From: Methanosalsum zhilinae DSM 4017
Lineage (GTDB): Archaea > Halobacteriota > Methanosarcinia > Methanosarcinales > Methanosarcinaceae
Assembly: GCF_000217995.1 (NCBI RefSeq)
Contig: NC_015676.1
Coordinates: forward strand, 1,533,708 to 1,597,707
Length of the DNA stretch: 64,000 nt
Direction of reading: 5' to 3'
Below the pieces are notes generated by a model. The model made no database searches. It saw only the letters and a list, made by a program, of their open reading frames with translations, and was not told the origin of the DNA. The position numbers and the translations under genes were made by a program. This document shows, piece after piece, positions 1-8,867 of the stretch. Within the stretch, counting starts at the first letter, position 1. Each line of letters starts with the position of its first letter.

Positions 1-275
1 AAAATAATTTTAAAGGTAAAATGTACCTGTAGATCTGATATGACGGTGTGAATATGACTCTTTATCTCTTTTTTCAAATCTATACTATTAATATATCATG
101 ATTTGCATATATATTTGCCTGCTAGTATCATAAGATAATATCATAAATTAATAATGACACATGCAGGACAGGGGAGTTCTGATAGACAATACCTTTATTC
201 AATGAACACAAAAGCTGAAAATATGTCTGCGTGTGGACAAAAATACGTGCCTAAAACGCCTTTTTGTGCACAAAA

Positions 276-286
276 CCTATATATAC
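276..286 (+). promoter_or_regulatory. TATA-like box upstream of the DUF5371-like gene
   Basis: The run cctatatatac resembles an archaeal TATA box. It lies about 76 bases before the TTG start at 362, which would give a 5' leader of roughly 50 bases. A ggag Shine-Dalgarno sequence at 351-354 sits 7 bases before that start. The transcription start itself is inferred. Confidence 0.4.
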
Positions 287-361
287 ACATATAATCATAA
301 ATATCGGTGACAGTTTTTTAAACTCCCCTATCCGCACTCAAACAACAATAGGAGATAAATT

Positions 362-574
362 TTGAAGAAAATAGTACATGCACAAACAGTATTGCCCAAG
401 GAAGATCTAATTGCCCTGAAGCAAAAATGCGGAGAATCGTCAACCACCGATGCCCTCAGCATTGCAGTGTACCATTATCTGGAGTGCGAGTATACAGATA
501 TCGGGGAAAAGATGTGGACTAAAAAGATCGAAGAAATTGTCCAGAAAAAAAAGAAGGATAAAGAAAACGATTAA
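362..574 (+). CDS. DUF5371-like small protein
   Basis: This 70-residue basic protein starts at TTG (362), supported by ggag at 351-354. The beginning (KKIVHAQTVLPKEDL) followed by predicted helices and a Lys-rich tail resembles the small DUF5371 proteins of Methanosarcinaceae. The layout of a short strand and two helices is reminiscent of ribbon-helix-helix DNA-binding proteins, but that is inference. The pilin gene follows 54 bases downstream on the same strand, so the two may be co-transcribed. The molecular function is unknown. Confidence 0.6.
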   Translation: MKKIVHAQTVLPKEDLIALKQKCGESSTTDALSIAVYHYLECEYTDIGEKMWTKKIEEIVQKKKKDKEND

Positions 575-628
575 CATTAAACCACAAAGCCACAATAAGA
601 GAGAATGTCAAATTAGGAGGGAACATAA

Positions 629-1123
629 ATGGATAGACTTAAAAATATAATGAACAGGGACGATGCAGTCTCACCGGTCATCGGCGTCATCCTGATGGTA
701 GCCATCACCGTCATCCTGGCAGCTGTAATTGCAGCATTCGTCTTCGGAATAGGCGGAGATATCGGACAGGCACCACAGGCAAGTATTAGTGCTAGTGCAA
801 CGACTGTGGGCGACAATAATGTAATGCAACTAAACCACCGTGGTGGAGATGAAGTCAGTATGTCTGAAACAAATACACGTATTGTACTGACATTACCAAA
901 TGGTACAGAAACCAATATTGTTGAAAGAGATTTTCAGGGAATTTTTTCAGCTGGTAGTACTTTATACATTTTCAATGAAACTGGTGATTATAAAATCGGA
1001 ATCTATGAAAATGTGACAGACGCTACTACCAGTAATATTGCAACTTCTGGTGAAACGTTAGGTCTTAGAATTGTAGACGTTCAAAGTCAGCAATTAATCT
1101 TCAACCGCAATATAAGATTCTAA
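629..1123 (+). CDS. Type IV pilin, archaeal Pilin_N (DUF1628) family
   Basis: This 164-residue protein is probably a major or minor subunit of a surface type IV pilus. A short charged leader ([14 protein letters not shown]) precedes a hydrophobic stretch of about 25 residues ([17 protein letters not shown]), as expected for a substrate of the archaeal class III signal peptidase PibD. The rest is a beta-rich, Asn/Thr-rich head ending in [11 protein letters not shown]. The start at 629 has an aggagg-type ribosome site about 8 bases upstream. The first part of the gene (672-788) and the region after it (1154-1273) are perfectly repeated around a truncated second copy at 31908-32366, while the two heads have diverged. 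This copy has everything needed for expression. Confidence 0.85.
   Translation: MDRLKNIMNRDDAVSPVIGVILMVAITVILAAVIAAFVFGIGGDIGQAPQASISASATTVGDNNVMQLNHRGGDEVSMSETNTRIVLTLPNGTETNIVERDFQGIFSAGSTLYIFNETGDYKIGIYENVTDATTSNIATSGETLGLRIVDVQSQQLIFNRNIRF
672..788 (+). repeat. 117-bp direct repeat, pilin anchor block (copy 1)
   Basis: This block encodes the hydrophobic N-terminal segment of the pilin and is identical base for base to 31915-32031. Homology stops abruptly at the 5' side (after codon 14) and decays on the 3' side. The offset between copies is 31,243 bp. It could be a recombinase attachment core or simply a substrate for homologous recombination. Confidence 0.9.
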
Positions 1124-1153
1124 AACTAACAGCACAATGGTGTTGTTACCTTT

Positions 1154-1273
1154 TTCTTCTTTTTTTGTTCCGTGTACACTCAAAGAGCCGGTGTGCCGTA
1201 CGTACTGTTTTTCGCTTGTGCCATGAATTCAATGGAAGTCATGTTGTAGGACATAGTTTAGTAAGAAAATTCA
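1154..1273 (+). repeat. 120-bp direct repeat, pilin 3' flank (copy 1)
   Basis: This stretch begins with a T-rich run that may end pilin transcription and continues through gttccgtgtacactc. It is identical to 32395-32514, and the offset is 31,241 bp. It encodes nothing recognisable. Together with the 117-bp block it brackets the diverged part of the pilin. The bases from 1274 to 1489 show no gene. Confidence 0.9.
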
Positions 1274-1489
1274 CTAACCACCTCTATTTAAGCCACGACA
1301 ATTGTTTCTATTGAACCGTGGGTAAAGAGATATTTTGTATGTCATCGGTTAAATAGGTCTTGCTGAACATAAATTCAGAACTATATTTAGTAAATAGCAA
1401 GCCGAACACTCGGTAACCTTCGAGCGTACGATTTGACCTCAAAGGTACTTTGAGTTAATATTTTTTTTTAAAACAAACACGGTGAGTTA

Positions 1490-1687
1490 GTGAGTGAAAC
1501 ACGCAAATACATCCCTTACGTAGAACGATCTGCGGAGGAATCTGAAAAATTTCCCAGGAAATGTGATGAAAAACTACCAATGCACCAACGCTGTTTCTAC
1601 TACGATTCATTCTATGGTCGCTGTATTAGACGCAGAGTTCGAGTCAATACCAACCATCTTGGTTGTAGTAGTTTTCGCGGAAAATAA
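1490..1687 (+). CDS. Small Cys-containing protein, unknown
   Basis: This 65-residue basic protein starts at GTG (1490). It contains four cysteines (KCDEK, RCFYY, RCIRR, GCSSF) that could bind zinc, and an Arg-rich segment (CIRRRVRV). I recognise no family. It is isolated between non-coding stretches in the accessory region. A T-rich tract upstream (1461-1470) leaves the ribosome site weak, so it could be leaderless or spurious. The composition is protein-like, which is why it is listed. Confidence 0.4.
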   Translation: MSETRKYIPYVERSAEESEKFPRKCDEKLPMHQRCFYYDSFYGRCIRRRVRVNTNHLGCSSFRGK

Positions 1688-1755
1688 TTCTTCCAGTAGT
1701 ATCTGTGTTTTATAGATCTCTGTAAGATGTTTTCTTGTTTCCTGGCCGTATAGTT

Positions 1756-1795
1756 GTTGAACAAATGTGCTTCGCACATGGAACAGATGTTCAAC
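1756..1795. other. Nested inverted repeat (cruciform or RNA hairpin)
   Basis: The 8-bp arms gttgaaca (1756-1763) and tgttcaac (1788-1795) enclose a second perfect stem, atgtgc/gcacat (1765-1770 and 1774-1779), with a ttc loop. The element lies in the gene-free stretch 1688-1993. It could be the binding site of a dimeric protein, a recombination site or the 3' end of a small RNA. Function is unknown. Confidence 0.6.
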
Positions 1796-1993
1796 TAAAT
1801 GTAAACTTTAAGTGGAGTACAGCGTTCACTAGTTATCATATATCAAATGTTCTTTTCAGGTAGAAGGCAGGCCACGTTTGTTACAATGTATTTCATTTTC
1901 ACCAACTAATAATTCTCTTGTTACAAGAATGAATCTTTTTTAGAAAAAATAACAATAAGGGATGATTTCTGTGTGAATAAAATTTAGTTTTAG

Positions 1994-2341
1994 ATGGAGG
2001 TGCATCAAGTGTTTAAAAAAAGATTATTATGGCTCTCTCGGCATGAACCAGATAGCTTACAGAAAAAAGAATTGCAGAGAATATTAGGTAATTACGAACT
2101 TATCATGCATCCGGATCCTGTAGAAACTGGAGCACAGGTTGTGAATCAAATGAAAATAGTGGGGGCAGACGATGTATTTGTAGTTCTTCCAAATCATTTA
2201 CTTGAAGATTTAATTAAATTGGGAATTAAGCCTATTAAAGCACATATGAGTCGGCTTACTGATTCTAATGGAAGTATTTCGTTTGTACATGAATATTTTT
2301 ACAGGGTGCATTATATGAAAATAGTCAAGGAAGTACTGTAA
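1994..2341 (+). CDS. Conserved mobile-element-type protein, unknown
   Basis: This 115-residue soluble protein contains the N-terminal segment LLWLSRHEPDSLQKKELQ, a central VFVVLPNHLLEDL and a C-terminal FVHEYFYRVHYMKIVKE. The 'LWLSRH.P...Q...L' opening recalls small proteins found in phages, plasmids and integrated elements of bacteria and archaea, but I cannot name a family. The start used is the ATG at 1994, with ATG-proximal ggagg overlapping the first codons. An internal GTG at about 2009 is an alternative. It stands alone between gene-free stretches in the candidate element. Confidence 0.55.
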   Translation: MEVHQVFKKRLLWLSRHEPDSLQKKELQRILGNYELIMHPDPVETGAQVVNQMKIVGADDVFVVLPNHLLEDLIKLGIKPIKAHMSRLTDSNGSISFVHEYFYRVHYMKIVKEVL

Positions 2342-2761
2342 CAGCTCCTAAACTCTTAATGTATTTACTAGTTACTTTAAAAGAACCTAACCTGTTTAAC
2401 TTAAGATTGGAACTTTTCTTTGCAAAATCAACAGTTTGATTCGATTTAAGAAATGTATTCTGTTTTTGCACAAAATGTGGTGATTTAAAGCATATTTCAA
2501 CATGCAGAGCACCTGCCATTTAATTGCTACATCTATCTTAGGCGCAGATAAGCCGATGACCGATATCATCGTTCAAGGTGTCATCTAGTTTGACTGTTCT
2601 AGTAGCCGCCCTTATTTTGCCATCATTGAGTTCAAGTCCAGCAAATTATCTTCTTTCTCCATACTGTATCATTTCTCTTTTTTGAGATTATACCGAATCT
2701 TTCATTATCTGCACATTTAGTATAGGATTTCATTACATATATCTGAAAATTGAAATAATGT
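2342..2761. other. Gene-free stretch
   Basis: I see no convincing coding region, RNA gene or strong repeat in these 420 bases. A short segment around 2551-2572 (agccgat...gatatcatcgt) has a near match at about 25,651, which is too short to interpret. Confidence 0.5.
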
Positions 2762-3052
2762 CTACCGTGGTTCAGGACCTACACCCATCCTGTACGGCCA
2801 GAGAGCACAGCTTTCCTGACCTGCACATAAACGTATAGAATCGCTACTACCACAACAACAGTCCCAACAATGCTGCCTTATTGTTTTTATTAGCCCAGGC
2901 ACTTTTCTTTTTGATATCCCATTACGCTTGAGTATTGGGTTGAGCCTACACTGTGTGTTTTCACACTGTTTATACTTATCAGAATCCTCGGGAAAATAAC
3001 ACTCTTTGCAGTGAGTATCAATCACTCTTAAAATTTGCCGTTTTGTCGTCAT
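2762..3052 (-). CDS. Duplicated Cys-rich (zinc-binding-like) protein
   Basis: This 96-residue protein is built from two similar Cys clusters. The first is THCKECYFP...QCENTQCRLNP and the second is QHCWDCCCG...LCAGQESCALWPYRMG. The second matches the 'CLDCCGGS...C....C.LWPYRFG' signature that recurs in small phage and integrated-element proteins, probably binding zinc. I chose the ATG at 3052 because gaggg lies 8 bases before it; an upstream start at 3103 has no ribosome site. It ends with UAG. The role is unknown, and the context (candidate element, next to repeats) suggests regulation or replication of that element. Confidence 0.6.
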   Translation of the reverse strand: MTTKRQILRVIDTHCKECYFPEDSDKYKQCENTQCRLNPILKRNGISKRKVPGLIKTIRQHCWDCCCGSSDSIRLCAGQESCALWPYRMGVGPEPR

Positions 3053-3287
3053 TGTAAAACCCTCGTTTTTAGCTTCTAGAATTAATTTGACCCCCTTACC
3101 CATAGTTTAGTATAGGTGAGGTCAAAAAAGTTTAATAGTAAAATTCAAACCCGACTTGTTTTATAAAGATTTCCCTGCCACAGAGGTAGGTCACAGACCT
3201 AACTTTAGTGAACTCAAAGAATTTCGATGAATTTTGGTGAATTTTGAGAGATTTCTGAGGGATCGGTTTGAAATTAGTATGTAATTT

Positions 3288-3357
3288 CTGTGTAATATTA
3301 CACAGTATATCTCTTAGTATATCTCTTAGTGTAAGACAGCAGTATAGATATACTGTG
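3288..3357. repeat. Palindrome and inverted repeats beside the iteron array
   Basis: An 18-bp perfect palindrome (ctgtgtaat|attacacag) occupies 3288-3305. Overlapping it, cacagtatatct (3301-3312) and agatatactgtg (3346-3357) form 12-bp inverted arms. Between the arms the 12-base unit tatatctcttag occurs twice in tandem. Such dense symmetry is typical of protein-binding regions at replication origins or partition sites. No gene lies between 3104 and 3893. Confidence 0.75.
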
Positions 3358-3384
3358 TGCTTACACATAGGTTAATACTGTGTG

Positions 3385-3495
3385 ATCACTAAGAAGTTAA
3401 CTACTAAGAAACTACATTGTAATCACTAAGAAGTTAACTACTAAGAAACTACATTGTAATCACTAAGAAGTTAACTACTAAGAGATTACATTGTA
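3385..3495 (+). repeat. Three tandem 37-bp repeats (iteron-like)
   Basis: The unit begins atcactaagaagttaacta and recurs at 3385, 3422 and 3459, giving an exact 37-bp period. The third unit varies near its end. Further palindromes follow: attacac|gtgtaat at 3508-3521 and ttagggt|accctaa at 3577-3590. Direct repeats of this size beside palindromes and AT-rich DNA resemble iterons of plasmid or virus origins. With the primase-helicase at 6192, this is a candidate origin of the putative element. The function is inferred. Confidence 0.75.
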
Positions 3496-3893
3496 ATTAC
3501 GTTGTATATTACACGTGTAATTACTATGTATATATTACATACCATTCGGGTATCCGAAATTATTATCAGTCGCCATTTAGGGTACCCTAACTTTTCGAAG
3601 CAGGGGGAAAGTATTCCGCCCCGTGTTGATATTATCAAGTATCGTGCGCCTGCACACACCCAAAAAGATGCCTGGAGCAAATTTTGTTGCTAATAAATGT
3701 GTTTTTGAAATATATTTCCTCACTCTAAATGACGGATTATAAGTTAACACTATTAGGTTCTTTTTGTGCTGCATACAAGATAGTTCACTCCACATACGAG
3801 CGTATTTACAAAATATAGGTCTTAATTTTTCACCATTATGCTGGAATCAAGTTTAAGCAGCTTTTAATAACAGATAATAGATTATTAGGTAGT

Positions 3894-4313
3894 ATGACGA
3901 AGCCCGAACAAATTCCAATCACTCGACACCTATCCCCAGATGATCTGGATACAATTCTACGTAGAGTCTCTTTTATAAAACTTCGCTACGAAGGACTCTC
4001 AGTTGAAGAAGCGGCCAAGTGTGTAGGCATTTCAAAAGTAGCAGGTTACGGATGGCAAGATAATTGGAATAAAGAAGGATATGAAGGATTAAGGTTTAAA
4101 TATGCAGGTGGTCGCCCATCTAAACTTAGCGCTGAAGAACTTGTTGAGTTAACAGAATTGCTAAGGCAAGAAGAAAAATGGACTACTAATGACGTTCACG
4201 ATCTTATCCTTGAAAATTTTAATGTTGAGTACAGCCTCAAGCAAGTAAGAGTGATACTCAATAAGCTTGGTCTTGAAAAGATCGATAAGCGCCATTATAG
4301 TTTAAAGGATTAA
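3894..4313 (+). CDS. IS630-type transposase N-terminal half, stand-alone
   Basis: This 139-residue DNA-binding protein has two helix-turn-helix units. The first (about residues 25-60, YEGLSVEEAAKCVGISKVAG) and a GGRPSKLS linker are followed by a winged unit (about 90-130, WTTNDVHDLILENF...VRVILNKLGL). This matches the HTH_29/HTH_33 part of IS630 transposases. The DDE catalytic domain is absent, and no sequence for it follows. It may be the first frame of an IS, an IS remnant, or a domesticated regulator. A C-rich-loop hairpin element begins 24 bases after the stop. Confidence 0.65.
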   Translation: MTKPEQIPITRHLSPDDLDTILRRVSFIKLRYEGLSVEEAAKCVGISKVAGYGWQDNWNKEGYEGLRFKYAGGRPSKLSAEELVELTELLRQEEKWTTNDVHDLILENFNVEYSLKQVRVILNKLGLEKIDKRHYSLKD

Positions 4314-4336
4314 TAGTCTCCAATCAGAAATAGAGG

Positions 4337-4465
4337 TCAGGGTAGATTAGACCGAAAAGAAGTTTCATGCAATGTAATGTAACAATAAGATCATATATCT
4401 CACTGAGATGAAGTAAATGGGTGGCCGGTCTACCATTAACCCCTACTCCCGGACCGCCATTCATG
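4337..4465 (+). ncRNA. Dispersed 129-bp element with C-rich-loop hairpin (copy 1)
   Basis: This segment aligns along its full 129 bases, without gaps, to 33900-34028. A TATA-like catatat lies near 4392-4398. At 4417-4464 a 13-bp stem with one bulged base (atgggtggc/ggtc against gaccgccattcat) closes a loop containing taacccctactccc. The stem is preserved in the second copy despite base changes. A third, shorter relative is at 47867-47921. A small regulatory RNA is plausible: the C-rich loop could pair with G-rich ribosome-binding sites. Transcription is not shown by sequence alone. Confidence 0.55.
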
Positions 4466-4618
4466 CTCTGATAATCTTTTAAATTAAATACCTTTTTAGG
4501 CTTATTAATTTACCAGGAACCTGCATTAAATCTTATTTCAAAATGAATTTTTGCTGCCGGACGTAGAAACAGCTGTGGAGATGCACAATACGAACATGAA
4601 AAGAATAGAGGAATGAAA

Positions 4619-5431
4619 ATGACATTTAACGTTAAATCAGTCGAGCTTTCTAATGGTATAACTTTGCAATGCGTTGAAAAGGGCAACCCTACGGGCATTC
4701 CTGTATTGCTGCTGCACGGCATAGGTGATTCATGGCACTCCTTCGAACAGGTATTATCACATCTGCCTGAACATATTCATTCCTTTTCATTGACCCAAAG
4801 AGGGCATGGGGATTCCAGCCATCCTGAAGAAGGCTATAGTTCTTATGATTTCGCAGAAGATCTTGTTTCATTCATGGATGCTTTACAGCTTGACACTGCT
4901 TTTCTTGTAGGCCATTCAAGTCCTGGCACAACCACAGCCAGACGTTTTGCAATAGAATATCCTGAGCGCACTATGGGAATAGTCCTTATAGGCACCATTG
5001 TAGATATATCAAGCAGCCTGGTGGTACAAGATTTTTGGGATTCTACAGTATCAAAGATGGAAGATCCTGTGGATCCTGACTTCATCAAAGAGTTTTAGGA
5101 GAGTACATTTGTCCGGCCGATACCACAATCATTTTCGAAAATAATCATGACAGAACCTTTGAAGGTCCCGGCACACGTGTGGAAATCAAAAGCAAAAGCC
5201 GATTTACAGGATGATTTGGCAGGATCTCTCAGCAAGATAAAGGTTCCAACCCTGATTGTATGGGGGGATCAGGATGAATTCGGCCAGAGAAGCGAACAGG
5301 AAACATTATTGAAAACTATTCAAGATTCTCAGCTTCTGATATACAAGGGTCATGGACACTCACCTCACTGGGAAGCGCCAGAACGTGTTGCGAAAGATCT
5401 TGTGAACTTCATTGAAAATGTAGTCAGTTGA
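4619..5431 (+). CDS. Alpha/beta hydrolase interrupted by in-frame UAG
   Basis: This alpha/beta-fold hydrolase of about 270 residues has all expected catalytic elements: oxyanion region LLHGIGDSW, nucleophile elbow GHSSPG, acid WGDQDEF and base HGHSPHWE. One amber codon (UAG, 5096-5098) interrupts the frame after residue 159; no frameshift is present and the sequence before and after matches the family. In relatives I recall a Gln at this point (EFQEST), so CAG to UAG is a one-base change. In Methanosarcinaceae UAG can encode pyrrolysine, so either a full-length Pyl protein or a nonsense mutant is possible. The start at 4619 has agagg 7 bases upstream. Confidence 0.75.
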
Positions 5432-6191
5432 ATTTGTAACAGTCATTGCCTTGTAGGAAGAATAAAAATACTTTTAAAACAAGTTAATTAACAAAAAAAT
5501 CACATATCTACTTTTAGATCAATGCAGGCAATCCATAGATTTCAGGAGCCGTTTTAAAGATATTAAGCTGAAAATACTTTTTTAGTGGGAGGGGGTAACT
5601 TAGGACCTCATACTGCACACTAACTTATTATTTCTGGAATATAGAGCGTATAACTGGTAGGGATCACTAAAATGAATCTTAGTTTAAAATAATTTTTTTG
5701 AGGGAGTACACGTTAAAATATGGTTGAAAATTTCTGAATCCAATTTTGGTAGTCATCTATTTTATTCTTTTTGTAGTTGGAACTCTTACACCTGGAACAC
5801 TTCAATAAAGAATTATAGCTACTTCAATATAACTACCAGGGCTTTTTTCATTATTTCAATCATCTCTTAGAAATTTAATGAGTAAACTGATTGATAATAT
5901 TATGACTGTCAGAAAGCTTAAATACTATGACGTTGTATATATTATTATAGAGTTCATACTGAATGAGCTCTCATAATCATAGTGGGTTAGTGGATATAAT
6001 GCAGGACTAGATAGTGTTTTTGCATAATGAAAGCGAGAAATTAGGCTTAAATTAAAATCCAATTATTTTAGTGCCGCGCGGATATCATAGCAGAAATGCA
6101 CCTGTGCTAGTTATAGAAATTAAACAATATCCTTTAGCTACCACTATGGACTTTCTCGATACTATATAATATTTTTCAAGTAGGTTCAATT
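5432..6191. other. Gene-free stretch before the primase gene
   Basis: No coding region is supported here. It contains the G-rich dispersed element at 5542-5604 and AT-rich DNA just upstream of the primase start. The tRNA-like look of 5985-6020 does not fold into a tRNA. Confidence 0.5.
5542..5604 (+). repeat. G-rich dispersed element, copy A
   Basis: The element runs from tcaggagcc through ctgaaaatacttttttag to gtgggagggggtaac. It is related to 16094-16152 and 27337-27395. A short stem (tcag/ctga) precedes a T-run, followed by the G-run. All three copies lie shortly after plus-strand genes or gene remnants, so it may work as a terminator or 3'-derived small RNA. Confidence 0.65.
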
Positions 6192-8723
6192 ATGAAAATA
6201 GATAATGGTTTAATTGGAAATGTGTATGTAGAAAACATACCACAAGAACTGAAGGAATACGATCAGTGGCTCTTATGGAAATGGGAGATTAATTCATCTG
6301 GGAAAAGTAGCAAGGTTCCATATACCATTAATGGAACTCGTGCAAGTCCAACAGACCCTACAGATTGGGGTACATTTATTGATGTCATCAACACATATAC
6401 CGAAAGTTGCGAGAAATATGGAGGCATTGGGTTTGCATTTAGTGAAGAAGACCCATTTATTGGAATTGATCTAGATAAGATCATAGATGAAGAATCTGAT
6501 TTTATTGATGCAGAGGCCCATGATATAGTTCTTGGCCTTAACTCATATGTTGAATATTCACCCAGTAAAACTGGTTGCCATGTTATTATAAAGGGTGAAA
6601 GAGATCCAAGTGGAAAGAATAGGAACGGTAACTTTGAAATTTACAGCGAAGCTCGTTATTTTACAATGACTGGAGACATTATTGAAGACTGTCCCACTGA
6701 AATAAACGAAGCAAACGATTATTTTGATGAACTGCAGGAAAGAGTAGGATATCGAACACCCAGCACAACAGAAAATATACTTTTAAAGGATTCTAGCTTG
6801 TCAGAAAATGTAGATGAGATTATTGAAAAGTGCATGAATGCTAGGAATAGTCAGAAGTTCATTGATTTGTTTGAAGGTAATTGTAGCGGTCCAATATATA
6901 GTTACCCATCTCCAAGTGAAGCTGACATGGCACTATGTTGCATTATCGCATATTATACCGATGATGAATCGGTTATATTTGAAGTTGTCAAACAGTCAAA
7001 CCTTTTTAGAGATAAGTGGGAAAAGGAACAGTATAGAAAAACAACAATAGGAAAAGCGATTGCTTCTGTTAAATCTGATACTGTTTGGCAAGGAATTAAA
7101 TTACCACCAAGGTACAAGATTAAAGAAGATGGTCTGTACGTTGTAAAAAAAGGTAATAATGGAGAATATGATGATCATATCACATATACTCCAATTGTGA
7201 TTTCAGCAATCTGTCATGGAGTAGATGAAGGTAAGTTCTACTATGAAGTTACATTCAGGGATCCTCAAGGAAATTATAGGACAACACATGAATCTCAGAG
7301 TAGCCTTCTCAATAAGAATTGTGTCCAGGAACTAGTTGATAAAGGACTGAACATAACTGCAAATAAATATAATGACCTTAGCAGTTATTTCTCAGCTTCA
7401 ATTAATTCTAATGTTAAGAACATTATTAATAAAAAGCATGTACTGAACAACGGATGGAAAAAGGATCAATCTTTTGTGATAGGTGATAGACTTTACAGTA
7501 AAGATGGGTTAGATACAGTGATTCAGGGTAATCCAAACGAAACAAAGGGTCTTGTAATAAAAGGTAGCCTTGAATCATGGAAAGAAGCTGTTGAAGACAT
7601 TATCAAAGATAATTCAATAAGATTTAAGATGTATTGTGCAATGTCTTCATTTCTTCTAGAACCACTAAATTCTCAATCATATATATTGGATCATTCTGGA
7701 GAAACATCAACCGGAAAGACCTTTGGTACTTCAGTTGCATTTAGTTTATTGGGGAATCCTGAACATTTAATGTTAGCTGGAGACTCAAGTCCCACTTACC
7801 TGGAAAACTATGCTGCAATTCATTGTGATTTACCTATATTCATAGATGAAAGTAGTGTTCAATCTGATGAAGGGGTGTTAAAGAAACTAACATATATGTT
7901 GGCAAATGGTATAGGTAAGGGCAGAGGCACTAATACAGGTGGAATTCACCACGTTAAGCACTGGAACACTGTTGCATTTATTACAGGAGAGAAACCAATA
8001 ACGGGACATAATGCTTTTGGTGGTCAGCAAGTACGTGTAATTGAAATCCATGATAAGTTGCCAAAGATGAGTAATAAGGAGATTAAATGTATCTCAAGAG
8101 AAATTTTAAAGCATCATGGTCATATTGCAGACATGTTTGTTAGAAAGGTCTTTGAACAGTTTGATTCACTTGAAGAAATGTATGATTTATTTCAGGACCA
8201 TTTCACAAATAGCGACAGTAATACCATGAACAGACTCGGAGATACTTTTGCACTTATTGCTCTTGCAGGCAAACTCCTTGAAGAAGTTTTTCAGGATATC
8301 GGAATGGAAAAGGCCAGTTCACTTGAGGTTACAGAAAGCTTCTTTAAGAAATCTGTTAAAGACAAACCAATTGTACCATATTATGTGAAGGCTTTACAAA
8401 CAATTGATAATTTTGTGGAATCCCATATGTCCTTTTTCATAAAGGGTAGCGACTGGGAAAATTATAGCCATGATATTAAGTATGGGTGGATTGCTGATGA
8501 GTATATTGATTTCATACCGTCCGAATTGAAAGAAATATGTGATGATAAAGGTATTTCATTTTCACGTATTAAGGAAGAGTGGCATAACAAGAAAATATTG
8601 AGAACCAATGCAAATAGAAAGGATTATCGTGCAAAGCATTTTAATGAAGATGGTTCAGAATTTAATTCTGGTGTATTTAGAATTAATAGAAAGCAAATGA
8701 ATGAACTATTAGAGTCTTATTGA
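6192..8723 (+). CDS. Primase-polymerase with DUF927-type helicase domain
   Basis: This 843-residue replication protein is typical of viruses and plasmids. Residues about 15-180 form an archaeo-eukaryotic-primase fold resembling the phage NrS-1 polymerase: IGIDLDKIID supplies the DxD metal site, SPSKTGCHVIIKG the Ser/His motif, and EIYSEARYFTMTG follows. The C-terminal part is a DUF927-type AAA+ ATPase with Walker A GETSTGKT (about 505-512) and Walker B LPIFIDES. It would prime, extend and unwind DNA at an origin. It begins at ATG 6192 with aggtt upstream. It stands alone between gene-free stretches. With the iteron-like array and the integrase it points to an integrated element. Confidence 0.85.
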   Translation: MKIDNGLIGNVYVENIPQELKEYDQWLLWKWEINSSGKSSKVPYTINGTRASPTDPTDWGTFIDVINTYTESCEKYGGIGFAFSEEDPFIGIDLDKIIDEESDFIDAEAHDIVLGLNSYVEYSPSKTGCHVIIKGERDPSGKNRNGNFEIYSEARYFTMTGDIIEDCPTEINEANDYFDELQERVGYRTPSTTENILLKDSSLSENVDEIIEKCMNARNSQKFIDLFEGNCSGPIYSYPSPSEADMALCCIIAYYTDDESVIFEVVKQSNLFRDKWEKEQYRKTTIGKAIASVKSDTVWQGIKLPPRYKIKEDGLYVVKKGNNGEYDDHITYTPIVISAICHGVDEGKFYYEVTFRDPQGNYRTTHESQSSLLNKNCVQELVDKGLNITANKYNDLSSYFSASINSNVKNIINKKHVLNNGWKKDQSFVIGDRLYSKDGLDTVIQGNPNETKGLVIKGSLESWKEAVEDIIKDNSIRFKMYCAMSSFLLEPLNSQSYILDHSGETSTGKTFGTSVAFSLLGNPEHLMLAGDSSPTYLENYAAIHCDLPIFIDESSVQSDEGVLKKLTYMLANGIGKGRGTNTGGIHHVKHWNTVAFITGEKPITGHNAFGGQQVRVIEIHDKLPKMSNKEIKCISREILKHHGHIADMFVRKVFEQFDSLEEMYDLFQDHFTNSDSNTMNRLGDTFALIALAGKLLEEVFQDIGMEKASSLEVTESFFKKSVKDKPIVPYYVKALQTIDNFVESHMSFFIKGSDWENYSHDIKYGWIADEYIDFIPSELKEICDDKGISFSRIKEEWHNKKILRTNANRKDYRAKHFNEDGSEFNSGVFRINRKQMNELLESY

Positions 8724-8740
8724 GTGGGCCTTTGATTTTT

Positions 8741-8867
8741 TCACAAAGTTCACAAGAATCACAAGGAAAGAAGAGTATATTATAATATACTCTTTAAATT
8801 AATTATAAAAACTATAAAATATATTATTATACTCTTAAAAAAACTGTGAATATCGTGAACTTTGTGA
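8741..8867. repeat. Inverted repeat and 22-bp palindrome after the primase gene
   Basis: The 13-bp arms tcacaaagttcac (8741-8753) and gtgaactttgtga (8855-8867) enclose a perfect 22-bp palindrome (agagtatatta|taatatactct, 8772-8793) and more AT-rich repeats. The structure begins 18 bases after the primase stop. It could be a bidirectional terminator, a protein-binding site or a second replication site. The rest of 8868-9060 shows only AT-rich promoter-like DNA for hsdM. Confidence 0.75.

Noticed and set aside
2762-2764. UAG of the Cys-rich gene as readthrough
   Set aside because: The domain is complete before it and the following 13 codons show no conserved pattern before UAA.
3385-3495. CRISPR array
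   Set aside because: The 37-bp units are directly adjacent with no spacers, and no cas genes are visible.
5985-6020. tRNA-like stretch (gggttagtggat)
   Set aside because: No acceptor stem, anticodon arm or T-loop could be paired around it.
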